This document shows, one piece after another, positions 11,627 to 22,971 of a DNA stretch of 64,000 nt (its first letter is position 1; each line of letters starts with the position of its first letter). Under the pieces are notes generated by a model. The model saw only the letters and a program-made list of their open reading frames with translations, had not been told where the DNA came from and ran no database searches. Position numbers and translations under genes: made by a program. Source of the DNA: Skeletonema tropicum (Eukaryota; Bacillariophyta; Thalassiosirophyceae; Thalassiosirales; Thalassiosiraceae); the NCBI GenBank assembly GCA_037178625.1, contig CM074130.1, positions 434,001 to 498,000 of the forward strand, in the 5' to 3' direction.

Positions 11627-13154
11627 ATGATGACCCATATCATTCGTCTTCTTGCCCTCGTGGCATCTATAGCAGTATCATTGCCCACTGCCTATGCGTA
11701 TAATTTGTTCAGCAACAGCAAAGATAACGTCAGTAATGATGAGGTACATCCAAAAGTAAGTTACCTGCCGTCCTCTAGTTCTATCTTGACAATCGCATTG
11801 GTCTCAAAAACTTATTCATTGGTGTTCTCTAGGTAAATCGCGTCGACCCTCTATCGCCTCCAAATCCATTCGTCACGAACCAGCAAGTTGTCTCCTCCGG
11901 TTCATTCCATACATGCGCGATTACTCATCGTAATGGGATATCATGTAGTGGAAGCGAGAAGAAATGCGGTCGGCCGCACTGCTGGGGCCACAACAACCAC
12001 GGTCAAACTTCGACGCCACCTGGACTCGTCCTCACGGATGTGTCGGCTGGAGGATTCTTCACCTGTGGTCTCAAGGTGGGTGGAGAGGCGATTTGTTGGG
12101 GTGAAATCGATCATCCTCCTCGATCAGTAGAGAAACTTGAGCAATCTTTGTCGAGAGAAGAAATTTCAAATCTCTATCATGCCCAAAGAATGAACAAAGG
12201 AAAGGGTAGATCCAGCGCTCTCAATGGAGGTGATTACTACGAACAAATTAGCAGTGGAATGAAGCACGCTTGTGCCGTGACAAGAGACGACGAAGTGCAT
12301 TGCTGGGGGCGAAATGATTATGGAGAATCTACGCCTCCAAGTGGAAAGTTCGTTCAAGTGAGTGTCTCTTTGCCTTTCCTTCGTTATCGCTTCAACCTTC
12401 AAAGAGGCTTTCTCATATCGCTCGTACATTTGATTGCAGGTGTCTGCCGGGAACTCCTTCACCTGCGGTCTTCGTACCAATGGCGCTGCAGAGTGTTGGG
12501 GCAAGAATGACGTAGGTCAATCTTCTCCTCCACCTTACCCCGAGAATATCTTTACACAAGTCAGTGCAAGCATCGGTGGAGATCACGCCTGCGGAGTTCT
12601 CTCTCAAGGTGGTGTTCGCTGCTGGGGTAACAATAGCCGTGGCCAAAGTGAGCCGCAAGATCAAGACGACGGTGAGTGTTGTTCAAAGTATGTAGGAATG
12701 TATCTCTGTCTCTTGCCTCTTTCGTCAATTCTTCATGCTTATCTCCGCTCTCATCTTTCCAGGGAAGTTCCTCCGTGTCTCTGCCGGAACCCGAACTACT
12801 TGTGGAATTGAACTCAAATCGTCACAAACTACCTCGATCCATTGCTGGGGTGGCCGTGCTAATGCTGTGTTAGATCAAGTTGACTTACAGAAGAAAGAGC
12901 GTCGACTAGCCGTGAAAAGTTCAGGATATCTGGACGGTGATGTGATGATTGAAGAAAGACTGTCGGACGATTCATCTAATCGTCACTACCAGCACATCTC
13001 GTTGGGACAAGACCATGGCTGCGCATCAACTAAGACTAAGGTGGAAAATGATGAATTTTTATCGTCGGATTCGTCAATTGAGTGCTGGTGGATGACAGGA
13101 TCCGATTTTGATGCGCATCGAGTGCCAGTGGGGTTAGCGGTGATCATGGCTTGA
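11627..13154 (+). CDS. Secreted RCC1-repeat beta-propeller protein
   Basis: Exons 11627-11755, 11833-12357, 12440-12671 and 12763-13154 join in frame through GT-AG introns of about 77-91 bp to 425 residues. A signal peptide (MMTHIIRLLALVASIAVSLP, then TAYA) opens the protein. It is followed by about seven repeats of the RCC1_2 type, 'CGL..G....CWG.N..GQ..PP', for example FTCGLKVGGEAICWG and FTCGLRTNGAAECWGKND; the last two are degenerate. Seven repeats suit a seven-bladed propeller. Paired cysteines in nearly every blade fit an extracellular or lumenal, disulfide-stabilised protein rather than the nuclear exchange factor RCC1. The substrate or partner is unknown. The start is chosen because it gives the signal peptide. 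Confidence 0.8.
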
Positions 13155-13561
13155 CATTATACTTTTTCCACGAACAATACTGAGTTGCAGTTTCGGTTAT
13201 GATTCAAGTCGTCATACTGTATTGGCGTGCGGCGGCAGGGCAAGCTTCTCCCGGCTTTCGTGCTTCTGTTCTTGCTGAACGAAATTCTCTTGCTGCATAA
13301 AAGTGAGCATAATAGAGCACTTGTTTTTTGGGTAGGTGCTTTCGTAGATCCAAAAGGTTTATCTGTATAATGTATTCTCTAGTTGTTATTATATGATTAT
13401 GAGATTGGTGCTGATCAGTATGCCAACATGTGAAGAACTGTTCTTTGCCTTACAGAGCGCAGAGCCTGTAAGAGCCTGTTTTTTCTTACTACAATTACAA
13501 TCTGCTGAGCAGTTTCTTCTTATGAACTTTCTGATTATCGTACTAGTAATAGTAAAACTCT
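13155..13561. other. Intergenic, no feature recognised
   Basis: About 400 bp between the RCC1-repeat gene and the convergent Helitron-like gene. I looked for a Helitron 3' end (a hairpin followed by CTRR) downstream of the helicase stop and found no convincing one. Nothing else is recognisable. Confidence 0.3.
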
Positions 13562-16500
13562 TCACTGCATTGTATCGATCTCTGCATTTGATTGGTAACC
13601 CAACATGTCGAGAACTGGTCGTTCTTTGGTGTCCTTCAAACGTTGCTCGAAGCGAATGAGATTTTGAGGAATATTGAAGCCGCGTTCCAGGTCTAAGGGT
13701 TTCATCAGATACAGTCCAGCTAGTGTTCTCACCCTCGACAAGACAACGTAGACCCAGTTCACGCATCGATAATTCCAGTCATTGACGATGAGGATGTCTT
13801 TGGACATTCCCTGGAGCTTGTGGCCTGTTGTTGCTATGTTAGAGTTGACAGGAACCTGTTTGACCTTGGCGTTGCCGATGGTTGTACTGATTGTTTCAGT
13901 CAGAGGGAACTTGATTGTGGCTGAGAATTCTTGTGGTTTGAGCTTGAAGGTCCGTGCTTTGGTGCCGGTGGTTGGGTAATGCTCGAACTCCACCCACTCG
14001 ACGTCGTCAACCGACACAGTCCATACCTTCTTTCCATCCCAATTTTTCCACCTCCTCTCCCGCCCATCCTTTCTAAGTTTGATTTTCAAGCACTTGCAAA
14101 GAGTCCCGTTGCCTCGCCCTTGGTCAAGATCCTCATTCGTTATGCACATATGGTGGGATCCGGGGTAGATGCGTAGGGCAGGCTCGATTTTAGCTCCTTT
14201 TGCTGCAAACTCGGTTGACCTTATGTCATCATCTCCCAGCTGCGTGATGACAGTGTCATGGAAATGCGCGGAAACTTTTATACGCTGCCTTCGTTTCCTC
14301 TTCTTGCTGTTGCCGTTTTCATTCTCAGTCGTTTTGGATATAGATACTGATGCCTCAATTATGAGAGTGTGATCAGGAGGTGGGCTATCGTCATCAATGG
14401 TAGGATGCGATTCATCGATGTGCATTTTGAATGATGCTGCCGTGACGCCATTTCGTTCTTTGTTGGTAGAGCATGCAAAACATGCGTCAGGTGCGTGTTC
14501 GGGCAATGTTAGAGTGGAAGTGGAGCTAGTACTAGTGCTGACGACACGCTTGTTTATTAGCTCTCTATCTTCACGTGTATCCTCCCCTATTCTCATTCTA
14601 GCGAGTATTTCCCCAAACTCGGGGTCGTCTTTGAATCTGTGGCTATTATCAAGAAAGATGGCACAGTTGATAGTATTCTCCCAAATTGAAGCTGCATCGG
14701 AGTCTGAGTAGAGGACATCATCTTCTGCACAGATTGGCTTCAGTTGGTGGAAGTCTCCAGAGAAGACTATTGAACCCCCCCCATAAACCATGTCATATCG
14801 GCCTGTCAGCTTTTTCAGCTGTTTGTCAAGTTTTACGACATCGTTTGCCTTGAAAAAAGATATTTCATCAATAATGAGGATTCGCACATCATCGCGCCAA
14901 ATAGCCCTCATCTCATCATTGATCCTACTTTTGTTCAAGTGGGCTGCGCTGTGGATTGTTGTTCCTCCAAAGAGAGCTGCAGCTGACCCAGTCGTTGCAG
15001 TGAAGTAGAAGGTATAATCATTGAAGGCGGTTGCGATAGCAGTGCAAAATCTGTGACAGTAGTATTGGGCTGCTTCCATAGTTGTACTCTTGCCACAACC
15101 AGCGGGACCTGTGATGAACATAACGAGGTGCTCCTTTCCTCCCTTTGCTTTGAGATCCCGGACTAGACTGTCTTTTGTATGTTGCACGCTTTCCGCCAAG
15201 GGACCGAGCGTTGCTCCTAGCAATTCTCCAAGCTTGGTATCATAGTGATCTCTTTCCATGACGAGCTGGAGCAGAAATGTACAACACACTATTTGATAGG
15301 CAATAAATTGTTTGTTGTCGAGGTTGTACTTACTGCTCTTGCCCCTTGCAATCTCGTACATGGTGGGAATCTGTTTGAGACATTGCTGCCTTAACTTTAA
15401 CGATGAAGGTTCTTCTCCATCTCCATCTCCATCTTCATCTCCATCATCCATGTCTCTATCAAAGGTACCTTCATCACTGCTACTAACAAGCAAAGATCCT
15501 TGAATGAAAGTGAGGATGTCCTCATATCGGACACGAACATTGTAGGATGCGGACTGCTGCTGTTGATGATTGTTGGCGTCGACGTTGTTTTGAGTGTGCT
15601 CTGAATTTGTGGTTGATGTCGATGGCTTGTTTGCAGTTGCAAGTACGGACACATTGTCATCAACGTGAGTTTTGATAGCGCTACATGCGCGAACATTTGC
15701 TCTTTTCATTATCTTGGCATGAGACCTGAGGTCGGCGTCAGAAAGTGGCCGTGATTCTAAGGCTTGGAATTGTTGTAAACCCTCGTCATTCATATTATCA
15801 AAGAAGTCACTTATGTCAATATCATATCCATCATCGTTGTCCACGTTTTCTCTCTTTCGTTTCCCAGTACTCTTTGGAGTGTCCGTCAAGTATGTGATCT
15901 TGCTTTTGGGACGTTTCATTTCCTTTTCGGCCATGCGCCTCGTTTCAATGTTTTCCAGAATCATCCTACCGCGGTTCCAAAATTGTTTTGACAATGGATT
16001 CAAACCAAGTGTGTCGTCGATGATCGCTTCACTATACTCTTTCGTCCCTCCTACATCAACAAACTTTTGCCAGTAGGTCCCATTCTTCACCAGATCTTCT
16101 GCTTTGCTGAATGGATAGAATAGCAGCATTGCTGTTTTTGCATACCTTTCTCTGTGCTGCACAGTTCCACTGTTGGGGATATCCTCAAGCACATCTAATG
16201 ACTTCACGTCGCAAAGGTCTGTGGCCATGTATATGATGGGAATGACTGGATGTGTTCGTCTCGTAAGGTAGCAATATTTTTGACCTTGATGGAGGTCGGC
16301 AAACTTGTAGGATGTGGTAGTAGTGCTTTTGCTCCTGGCGTTCAATTGCTTGAAGCTCTTGTATTCCTTTTTGTACCACATTGTGTACTCGTAAAGGCAC
16401 AAGTTGTTGAGCTCGGTTGGCCTGTGAATGTAGTCATAAGCCGCGCAATCAGCCCATGCAATTGTTTCCTTTGTGTCGTCATTCCAATTCCTCCGCAAAC

Positions 16501-17105
16501 GGAAATGCATGCCTTCCTTCTCTTCTAGCACATTCTCCACATTCTGCACTGAAATGTGTGAGAAATCATGTGAGTAAGTGAATCTTTCTCCCCCTTGGGA
16601 GATGAGTAAGTGAGCCATAGTGGAGCTTACAACGTCTCTGGAAAGAAGTGCGTTCACTCCAGTAATTATTCTCCCGAGCCCTTCAATATAGCATGCACGT
16701 TCTTCTTCGTCTTCGTCGTCATCTTTGTCTGTGGTTGTGCTGCCTTCTGCTAGAGCTGTGGCTGTGATATCTTCTGCTGGCTGGTTCTGCATTCTCTCCT
16801 CCTCCTTCTCCTCATTTTCTTGTCGATCTCGATGTTGCTGGTGTTCATGTGCTCTATACAGCCTTCTGGCCATTGAGGCATGGACTCGACGGTATGCCAT
16901 CTTGTCTTCGGATTGTGTGTCTTTGGACTTGTACAGCGTGGTGTAATAGGAGTGGCTCCAATCACCCAGTGTTACATTGGTATTGCTTCCAATAACATCT
17001 GAAATCGCCAAGCTGTGTTGGTTGAGAAACTGACTGCCATTCTGTCTTTTCGGTAAGATTGCATACTGAGATTTTTCTTCTACCTCACCATTCAGATGGT
17101 GGTGA
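13562..17105 (-). pseudogene. Helitron-like Rep/PIF1 helicase, C-terminal half
   Basis: This is the downstream half of a gene split by the gypsy element at 17111-22966. With the element and one 5-bp target copy ignored, the frame runs on from the half at 22972-26097 without a stop. The half ends in a PIF1-type superfamily 1 DNA helicase: Walker A GPAGCGKSTTM, Walker B LIIDEISFF, FSGDFHQLKPI, and the C-terminal TTGHKLQGM and YVVLSRVRTLAGLYL motifs. A long charged linker (acidic runs near 15440 and KKRKRRQR near 14290) surrounds and interrupts the domain. In Helitrons this helicase unwinds DNA during rolling-circle transposition. No further frameshift is apparent, so the gypsy insertion looks like the main lesion. 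Confidence 0.82.
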
Positions 17106-17110
17106 AGGAT

Positions 17111-17342
17111 TGTCCAATCTAGCTAACAATTGAGCTTATTATTGATCAATAGATGTAACGAATAGAATTATTATGAGGATTACTTTACACTGAAGAATAA
17201 AGCAGCATCTCTCGTGAATGGACATGGATTGAGAGGGGCTGCTCTGTTTCGATCGTATCAAATGTTCCGATCGTACCAAACAAAGAAACGAGAAACACAT
17301 ATGAACAGATTGTATGTCCAGTCTACTGACGTGGATGTGACA
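17111..17342 (-). repeat. 3' LTR of the minus-strand gypsy element
   Basis: 232 bp, starting tgtcca and ending tgtgaca on the plus strand. The polypurine tract lies just outside it (plus-strand ttctacccctcct at 17343-17355). The first 65 bp on the plus strand (R/U5 side) match the LTRs of the plus-strand element. Confidence 0.92.
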
Positions 17343-17353
17343 TTCTACCCCTC

Positions 17354-20300
17354 CTAAGAGGGCGCAACGATTTGTTGTAAGACTTGAGGTGTAGGTTGCC
17401 TGTAGGGCTTGACGCGTCGGATGTTGAGACGCTCTTGTAGATGTTGGGTGAGTTGAATAGTGATGTTACCATTGACATGGATTCTTGTGATAGTGAAGGG
17501 GCCCTTCCAACGATCATCGAGTTTGGCAGGATCGAAGATCTTCTTCATGACTTGTTCTCCAACGCGATAATCGTAGCTGTACCGCTTGGCGTTGAGTCGT
17601 TTGGCATCCTTGTCGACACGGCGTTGGCGGCGAAGGTTGATCTCGTTCATATCATATTGAACTGGAAGGTTGAAGATCATATCGCGTCCAAAGGCCAGTG
17701 CTGCTGGGGCATACCCAGTAGATTGCGACGGGGTTGCACGGATAGAACTGAGAGTATCAGATAAGATTGTTCCCATCAAGTCTTCGGCTTCAGTCAAGGT
17801 GCGAGGGTTGTGATTGGAAAGTTGAGCTCGAATGGAGTTTCCCATAGTAAGATGCAGGCGTTCGATGATCGCATTGCTTTGGGGGTTACGAGCTGTCGAT
17901 GGGGCTGATGCAATACCAGCATCGTGCAACAACCGCTGGAACTGAGGTCCAATAAATTCACCACCTTGATCATGAGCGCAAACTTCGGGTCTTGGATATC
18001 TTGAGAGCCATAATTCATTGAACTTGCGAGCTACGTTTTCGCTAGTCTTGCGCTTGATGATGATGGCATCTGGGTAACCAGTGGCACGATCGATTGCCGT
18101 CAGGGCATAGAACTCATAGGCTTTACCGTGTCGTCCTGATGTTTTGACATACCACGGGCCCACAAGGTCTACGTCACATTGCTTCCATGGATTGAGATCT
18201 TGTACTTGACGTGGAGGGAAATGGCCATAGCCGCGTTGGCCAATCTTTGTGCGCTGACAAACATCGCACGAAAAGGCTGCTATTCGGGCTGCTAATTGGG
18301 GATGATAGAACTTGGAAAGTGCATAAGTAACTGCCTTTGCTCCTGGATGATTCAACAGGAGGTGGAAGTATTCAATCGCGGCATCCACGGCATTGTCTGT
18401 GAGGACTATCTTCAAGGTCGATTCATCTTGAGGAGTAGGGCTATAGCAAATCAGCGACGTATCATGGCGACCAAACGTTCGACGATGGTAGGACGTTGGG
18501 GAAGTAGTGAGCTTCTGCTGAAGGGTAGGACAGCGGCTCTGCTCTTCTGCAAGCCATTGATAGCGCAAAGGGTTCTGGACGGTAGAAGGAAGATTCATGA
18601 ACTGTTGCAATTGATGTAGCGGGAACTCGTCATCACTGGCCAACTCTGCTAGTTGTTCTTCAAAGATGCTGGGTTCTTCATCTTGATTGACATCTTGGGG
18701 AACTGGATTGAATTGAACTGGAGTAGGGGATAGTTCATCCTGCCTCTTCTCGGCTCCTGAGAAATCAAACTTGGGGAGTCGACTGTACGCGTCCGCTAGC
18801 ACATTAAGCTTGCCTGGATGATAGAACCATTCGGCATGAAAAGATTCGAGGAAACATCTCCAACGAAGGACTCTCTGACTGTTCAAGTTAGAGAATGTAA
18901 GGTTGCGATGGTCAGTGAAGATTTTGATCTTTGCTCCAAATAGCATGGTACGATATTCCGTGAGAGTGCTGACGATTGCCAGGAGCTCCTTCTCCATCGT
19001 TGTGTATCGAGACTGTGCCGCCGAGAGTCTTTTGGAGTAATACGCAACAGGGCGCCCGCCTTGAAGTATGGCTGCTCCCAGTTGATAATCAGAACTGTCC
19101 GTGTAGACTTCAAAAGGCTCATTGTGGTTGGGGTAGGCACACAAAGCATCACTTGCAATAACTTGCTTCACTTCCTGAAAAACTTTCTCTAATTCTGGAG
19201 TCCAAACGATCGGTGCTTTCTTCTTCTGAATACCGCGGATAAGTTGAGTGAACGGAGAGAGGAGATGGCTTCGTCGAGGCCAGAAGTCACAATACCAGTT
19301 GATGAGGCCCACAAGCGTTCGCACTTCGCTAGCGTTGGTAGGCCGTTTCAAATCAAGAACCGCTTGAACTTTCTTCTGCCAAGGTTGAATGCCATCCTTG
19401 GAGACCCAATGACCAAGGAAGTCCCCTTCTGCAATACCGAATTCGCACTTCAAAGGGTTAACACTAAACCCTGCCTCTTCAAGGCGCCTGAACACTTCGT
19501 TGAGGGTGCGTGTATGGTCTTCCCAAGTATCTGACCATATGGCGATGTCATCAATGTAAACTTCAACGTCATCTAAATCTCGAAGAACTTCCTCAATAAC
19601 TGACTGCGCAAATGCTGGAGAGTTGCGGAGACCCATAGGAGCTCTCGTCCAACGAAAGAGACCGAACGGTGTTGATATAGTGGTGAGGTCCTTAGCTTTG
19701 TCCGTCAATTCAAACGAATAGAACATCATGCTCAAATCAAGTTTCGTCATGTACTGGAATCCCGAACGCTTTCGGATCAGGTCCTGGATGATAGGGAGAG
19801 TATAATCCTTGGGTTTGATGACCTTATTGAGCTCACGTAGATCTGCTATGAAACGAACTTTGCCATCTTTCTTGGGAACAATAAACGAAGGCAGTCCCCA
19901 TGCAGACGGGCCAGAGACTCTTTCAAGAACACCTATGTCGATGAGACGCAGCAACTCCTTCTTGAATGTTTCCATATGGACTCGAGGAGTAGGGTAAGGC
20001 CGCCGAAAAACTGGTTGTGCTCCTGGTTGTAATTCAATATCCATCTTGGCTCCTTTGTAGACATGAAGCTTGCCGTCGAAGAGCTTGTAATGCTTGCGTA
20101 ACATCTCGCTGAGGTCCTGGCGCTGAGTCGGAGACAGATGCTGACAATTCTCTTTGATGACCTCATCCACATTTATCTCGTCATAGGTTGAATCAGCAAT
20201 TGACGTAGCGAAAGAGTCGAGGTAGTTCAGATCGTCATCTTCATCTTCAATGATGCATCCATCGATTGCTGCACTTAGTCGCTCCTTTGTAAAGTTGGAG

Positions 20301-21338
20301 TTCATTGGAATGCGCTTGCCCTGCCACCCGAGCTCGAGTCTTTCGTAATCAACTATTAGACCTATCTTCCGCAGGAAATCATTACCAAGTATCAAATCAA
20401 ACGAACACTTGGCGTCAAAGACGAGGAACTCTTGACTGTCAACGGTGAGGTTGGCATCGAATTCAGGGAACTTGATTCCTTCACCGAGGAGGGATCCAAC
20501 TGGTGCATAGTTGCCTGCAATGGTATTACATATTGTTGTTTTTGATGGTTGAAGAAGGGCTGCTCCGGGTGGTAAAACACTACGGTGAGCCATCGATACG
20601 CTGCCACCGGTGTCAAAAAGGCACTTGAGGAAGCGATTGGATTCGACTCCATTGACTGACTTGACCATAGCGTATGCAGTTGCCATAGGGACTGTTCTGC
20701 CTTTTGAATCTACTTGGAAGGTGATCTGAGGGTCACTGAACTGAAATGACTCGTTTGTCACAAATGCTTGGTAGCTGCAATGCTGCTCCCAAATCGACTA
20801 GTTCATTGCCGTAAGATTCAACGACTGTATCTGGAAAAATGTTGAAATCCCAAGCTTCCGCATTAGATTGGCCTGGGATTGGATCGAGCACGTGATATTC
20901 AGGACAATCCACTCTCTGCGCTTCGATAGCGACTACTTCATTAGTGAAAGGAATGTTGTTGATGGTTGCAGCTAGTGCATCCTCCGCAAAGTGACTATTG
21001 AACAATTCGTTCAAGAACTCATCATCATGAAGTTGAGCGTCTGATGCGATGCGGTCGAGCATTGGTGCAGGGCTAGAAGCTGGCTGCGCTCTTGGATCCT
21101 TACATATCGGGACTCCACTATTCAAGCTGGGCTGTGCTTGCAGAGCGGCAGGAACTGTATTATTGTTCCCGCGGATGCAACATGGAAGTTGAACATCAAT
21201 CGCGCTCGGAGGCTCTGAGGTCACATTGTTGACATGATACTCAAGAGCAGCTGGGGCATTAGCATACCCTGTTACTTCTTCAAGGCTCGTAGAATAGATA
21301 TCGATGAAAGTAGTGCAATTCCCAACAGGGTCGGCGTT
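17354..21338 (-). pseudogene. Ty3/gypsy pol, frameshifted by a 26-nt deletion
   Basis: The frame opens directly after the gag TGA. It encodes, in order, a retropepsin-like protease (LFDTGGSVS), RT with YIDD, RNase H (YTDSSDY, TDHRN), an integrase with an HHCC zinc finger and DDE core, and a C-terminal RWKGPF module, exactly as in the intact copy. Relative to that copy, 26 nt are missing near 20748, between two direct 'cgagtc' repeats, which shifts the frame ahead of the protease. Residue changes against the other copy include C for R in INWY(C/R)DFW and I for M in DAI(I/M)IKRKT. It is non-functional as read. Confidence 0.88.
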
Positions 21339-22683
21339 TCAGGCCTGATGAGGGACGAAGACTCGTTGACCTTGGGCATTAACTTGGATGGAATAAAGTT
21401 GCTGTTGAACAGGTGCTGACGGAGCTGTTGCTGCAGACGTAGCAAACATTGGAGCTGGTTGCGGAGGTGCTTGGGGAACTGGAGCTGGAGGTAGTTGAGC
21501 AGGTTGTTGAGGAGCTACGAGGTAAGATCCATGTTGCTGTTGCGGGGGTTCTTGCTCGTTGCTCTTGAAACGACGCTCATAACCTTTCTTCCACCAATAT
21601 GGGGCAGACGTCCTGGTTTTGCCTTGATAGAACTTCTCAGCAAGCTCCTTCTTGAAATTAGACCCGTTGAAACAATAGATACAGTCTTTCCACTTATGGT
21701 TGTGATCAGGATGAATTGAACATTGCTTGGAGTGGAACTCCTTGCCGTTGTTGGTGTTGTTACTGTTGTTCCCATTGCCATTGCGACCGCTCTTATTGCG
21801 GTTATTCTTCTTCTTCTTCCGTTGACGTCGATCTTGGCCTCCATCTCCATCGGCTTCATCGTCATCGTCGTCATCCTTCCTCTTCCTCTTCTTCTCTTCT
21901 TGCTGTTGATACTTCTTTCGGACTTCCTTGCCGTAATCTCGAGACCACCAGGCCTCTAGATACTCCATTACGTCGGTCCATAAGGGCGTTGTTACCATTA
22001 CCTTGGAGGTCATAAACATCAACGTCCTTCTCATCTTGGAGGAAATCTTTGGCCTCCTCGGGGAGACCAAGCATCAGAGCAGTAGTCTTTTGCATATCGG
22101 AACATTGCGCTCCTATACGAGGCATCATCTCACTGTATCTCCAAAGTTCTGACATTCGATCCACGAAGTTGCTTGGTTTGACTGGTAGGTTGAATTCCTT
22201 CTGGTGTTTGTACTGGATGCGAAGGATGTGCTGATCGAAGGCATCACCGGGGTTAGGATGTTTTGTCCACATGATGAAATAGGCACCAAGAGCATCCACG
22301 ACGTCCTGATCGGTCGCTTGATTATTGTTATCCCAGTAGTCATGTCCCTCATCCATCAGCTTCCTCCACGTGTTCTTTGCAGGTCCATCGAGAAGCTTCC
22401 CGTAGTTGGCGAAGCGAGTGGCTGGGGCCCATTGACATTCATCCGCCATGTTGACGTAGGATTCGGCTTGGCCCAAGTAATGTTCAAGTTCCGTACTAGG
22501 TGCGTTATCCCTGAACACAATGAAGTCTTCCTCAATCTTGCTTCCATCTGGGCGAAGTCCATAGATCCTTTTACTTCCGAAACGAGGCATCTCCCTGAGC
22601 GCTGCTGCACTTTTGGAGGTGAGTTCGTTCCGAGCGTACCTGGTATGAAACAACCATGCGTTCTTTGATTTGTAGGTATTCAT
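21339..22683 (-). pseudogene. Ty3/gypsy gag, frameshifted by a 2-nt deletion
   Basis: Begins MNTYKSKNAW and matches the 448-aa gag of the plus-strand copy until about 21982. There two bases are missing (cccttatgg instead of cccttgtatgg), so the C-terminal half continues in another frame. That half contains an acidic run, a basic KKKKNNRNK stretch, a Cys/His cluster (CSIHPDHNHKWKDC) and a Pro/Gln/Ala-rich tail. It still ends with the TGA that separates gag from pol. Confidence 0.88.
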
Positions 22684-22734
22684 TTTGTACGTAGTTTTTC
22701 TTCTTGGTTGGTTTATATGGGAGTATTAATACTG

Positions 22735-22966
22735 TGTCCAATCTAGCTAACAATTGAGCTTATTATTGATCAATAGATGTAACGAATAGAATTATTATGA
22801 GGATTACTTTACACTGAAGAATAAAGCAGCATCTCTCGTGAATGGACATGGATTGAGAGGGGCTGCTCTGTTTCGATCGTATCAAATGTTCCGATCGTAC
22901 CAAACAAAGAAACGAGAAACACATATGAACAGATTGTATGTCCAGTCTACTGACGTGGATGTGACA
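22735..22966 (-). repeat. 5' LTR of the minus-strand gypsy element
   Basis: 232 bp and, as read, identical to the copy at 17111-17342. On its inner side (22690-22734) is the leader with the palindrome AGTATTAATACT directly after the LTR, in transcription orientation. Confidence 0.92.
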
Positions 22967-22971
22967 AGGAT

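Larger units (their letters stand above)
17111..22966 (-). mobile_element. Ty3/gypsy element, defective copy (LTR type B)
   Basis: LTRs of 232 bp at 17111-17342 and 22735-22966 flank gag and pol on the minus strand. The 5-bp target duplication aggat lies at 17106-17110 and 22967-22971. The LTRs end TG...CA and look identical to each other, indicating recent insertion. The internal region is nearly identical to the plus-strand copy at 36917-42790 but has a 2-nt deletion in gag and a 26-nt deletion in pol, so it cannot make intact proteins. Its U3 differs strongly from the other copy. Confidence 0.93.

Noticed and set aside
14169..16946. Plus-strand ORFs of 60-100 aa across the helicase half
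   Set aside because: Antisense shadows of the long minus-strand helicase frame.
21716..22668. ORFs opposite gag (for example 22204-22668) and their mirror copies at 37210-38157
   Set aside because: They appear in both gypsy copies only because gag does, and are antisense to it.
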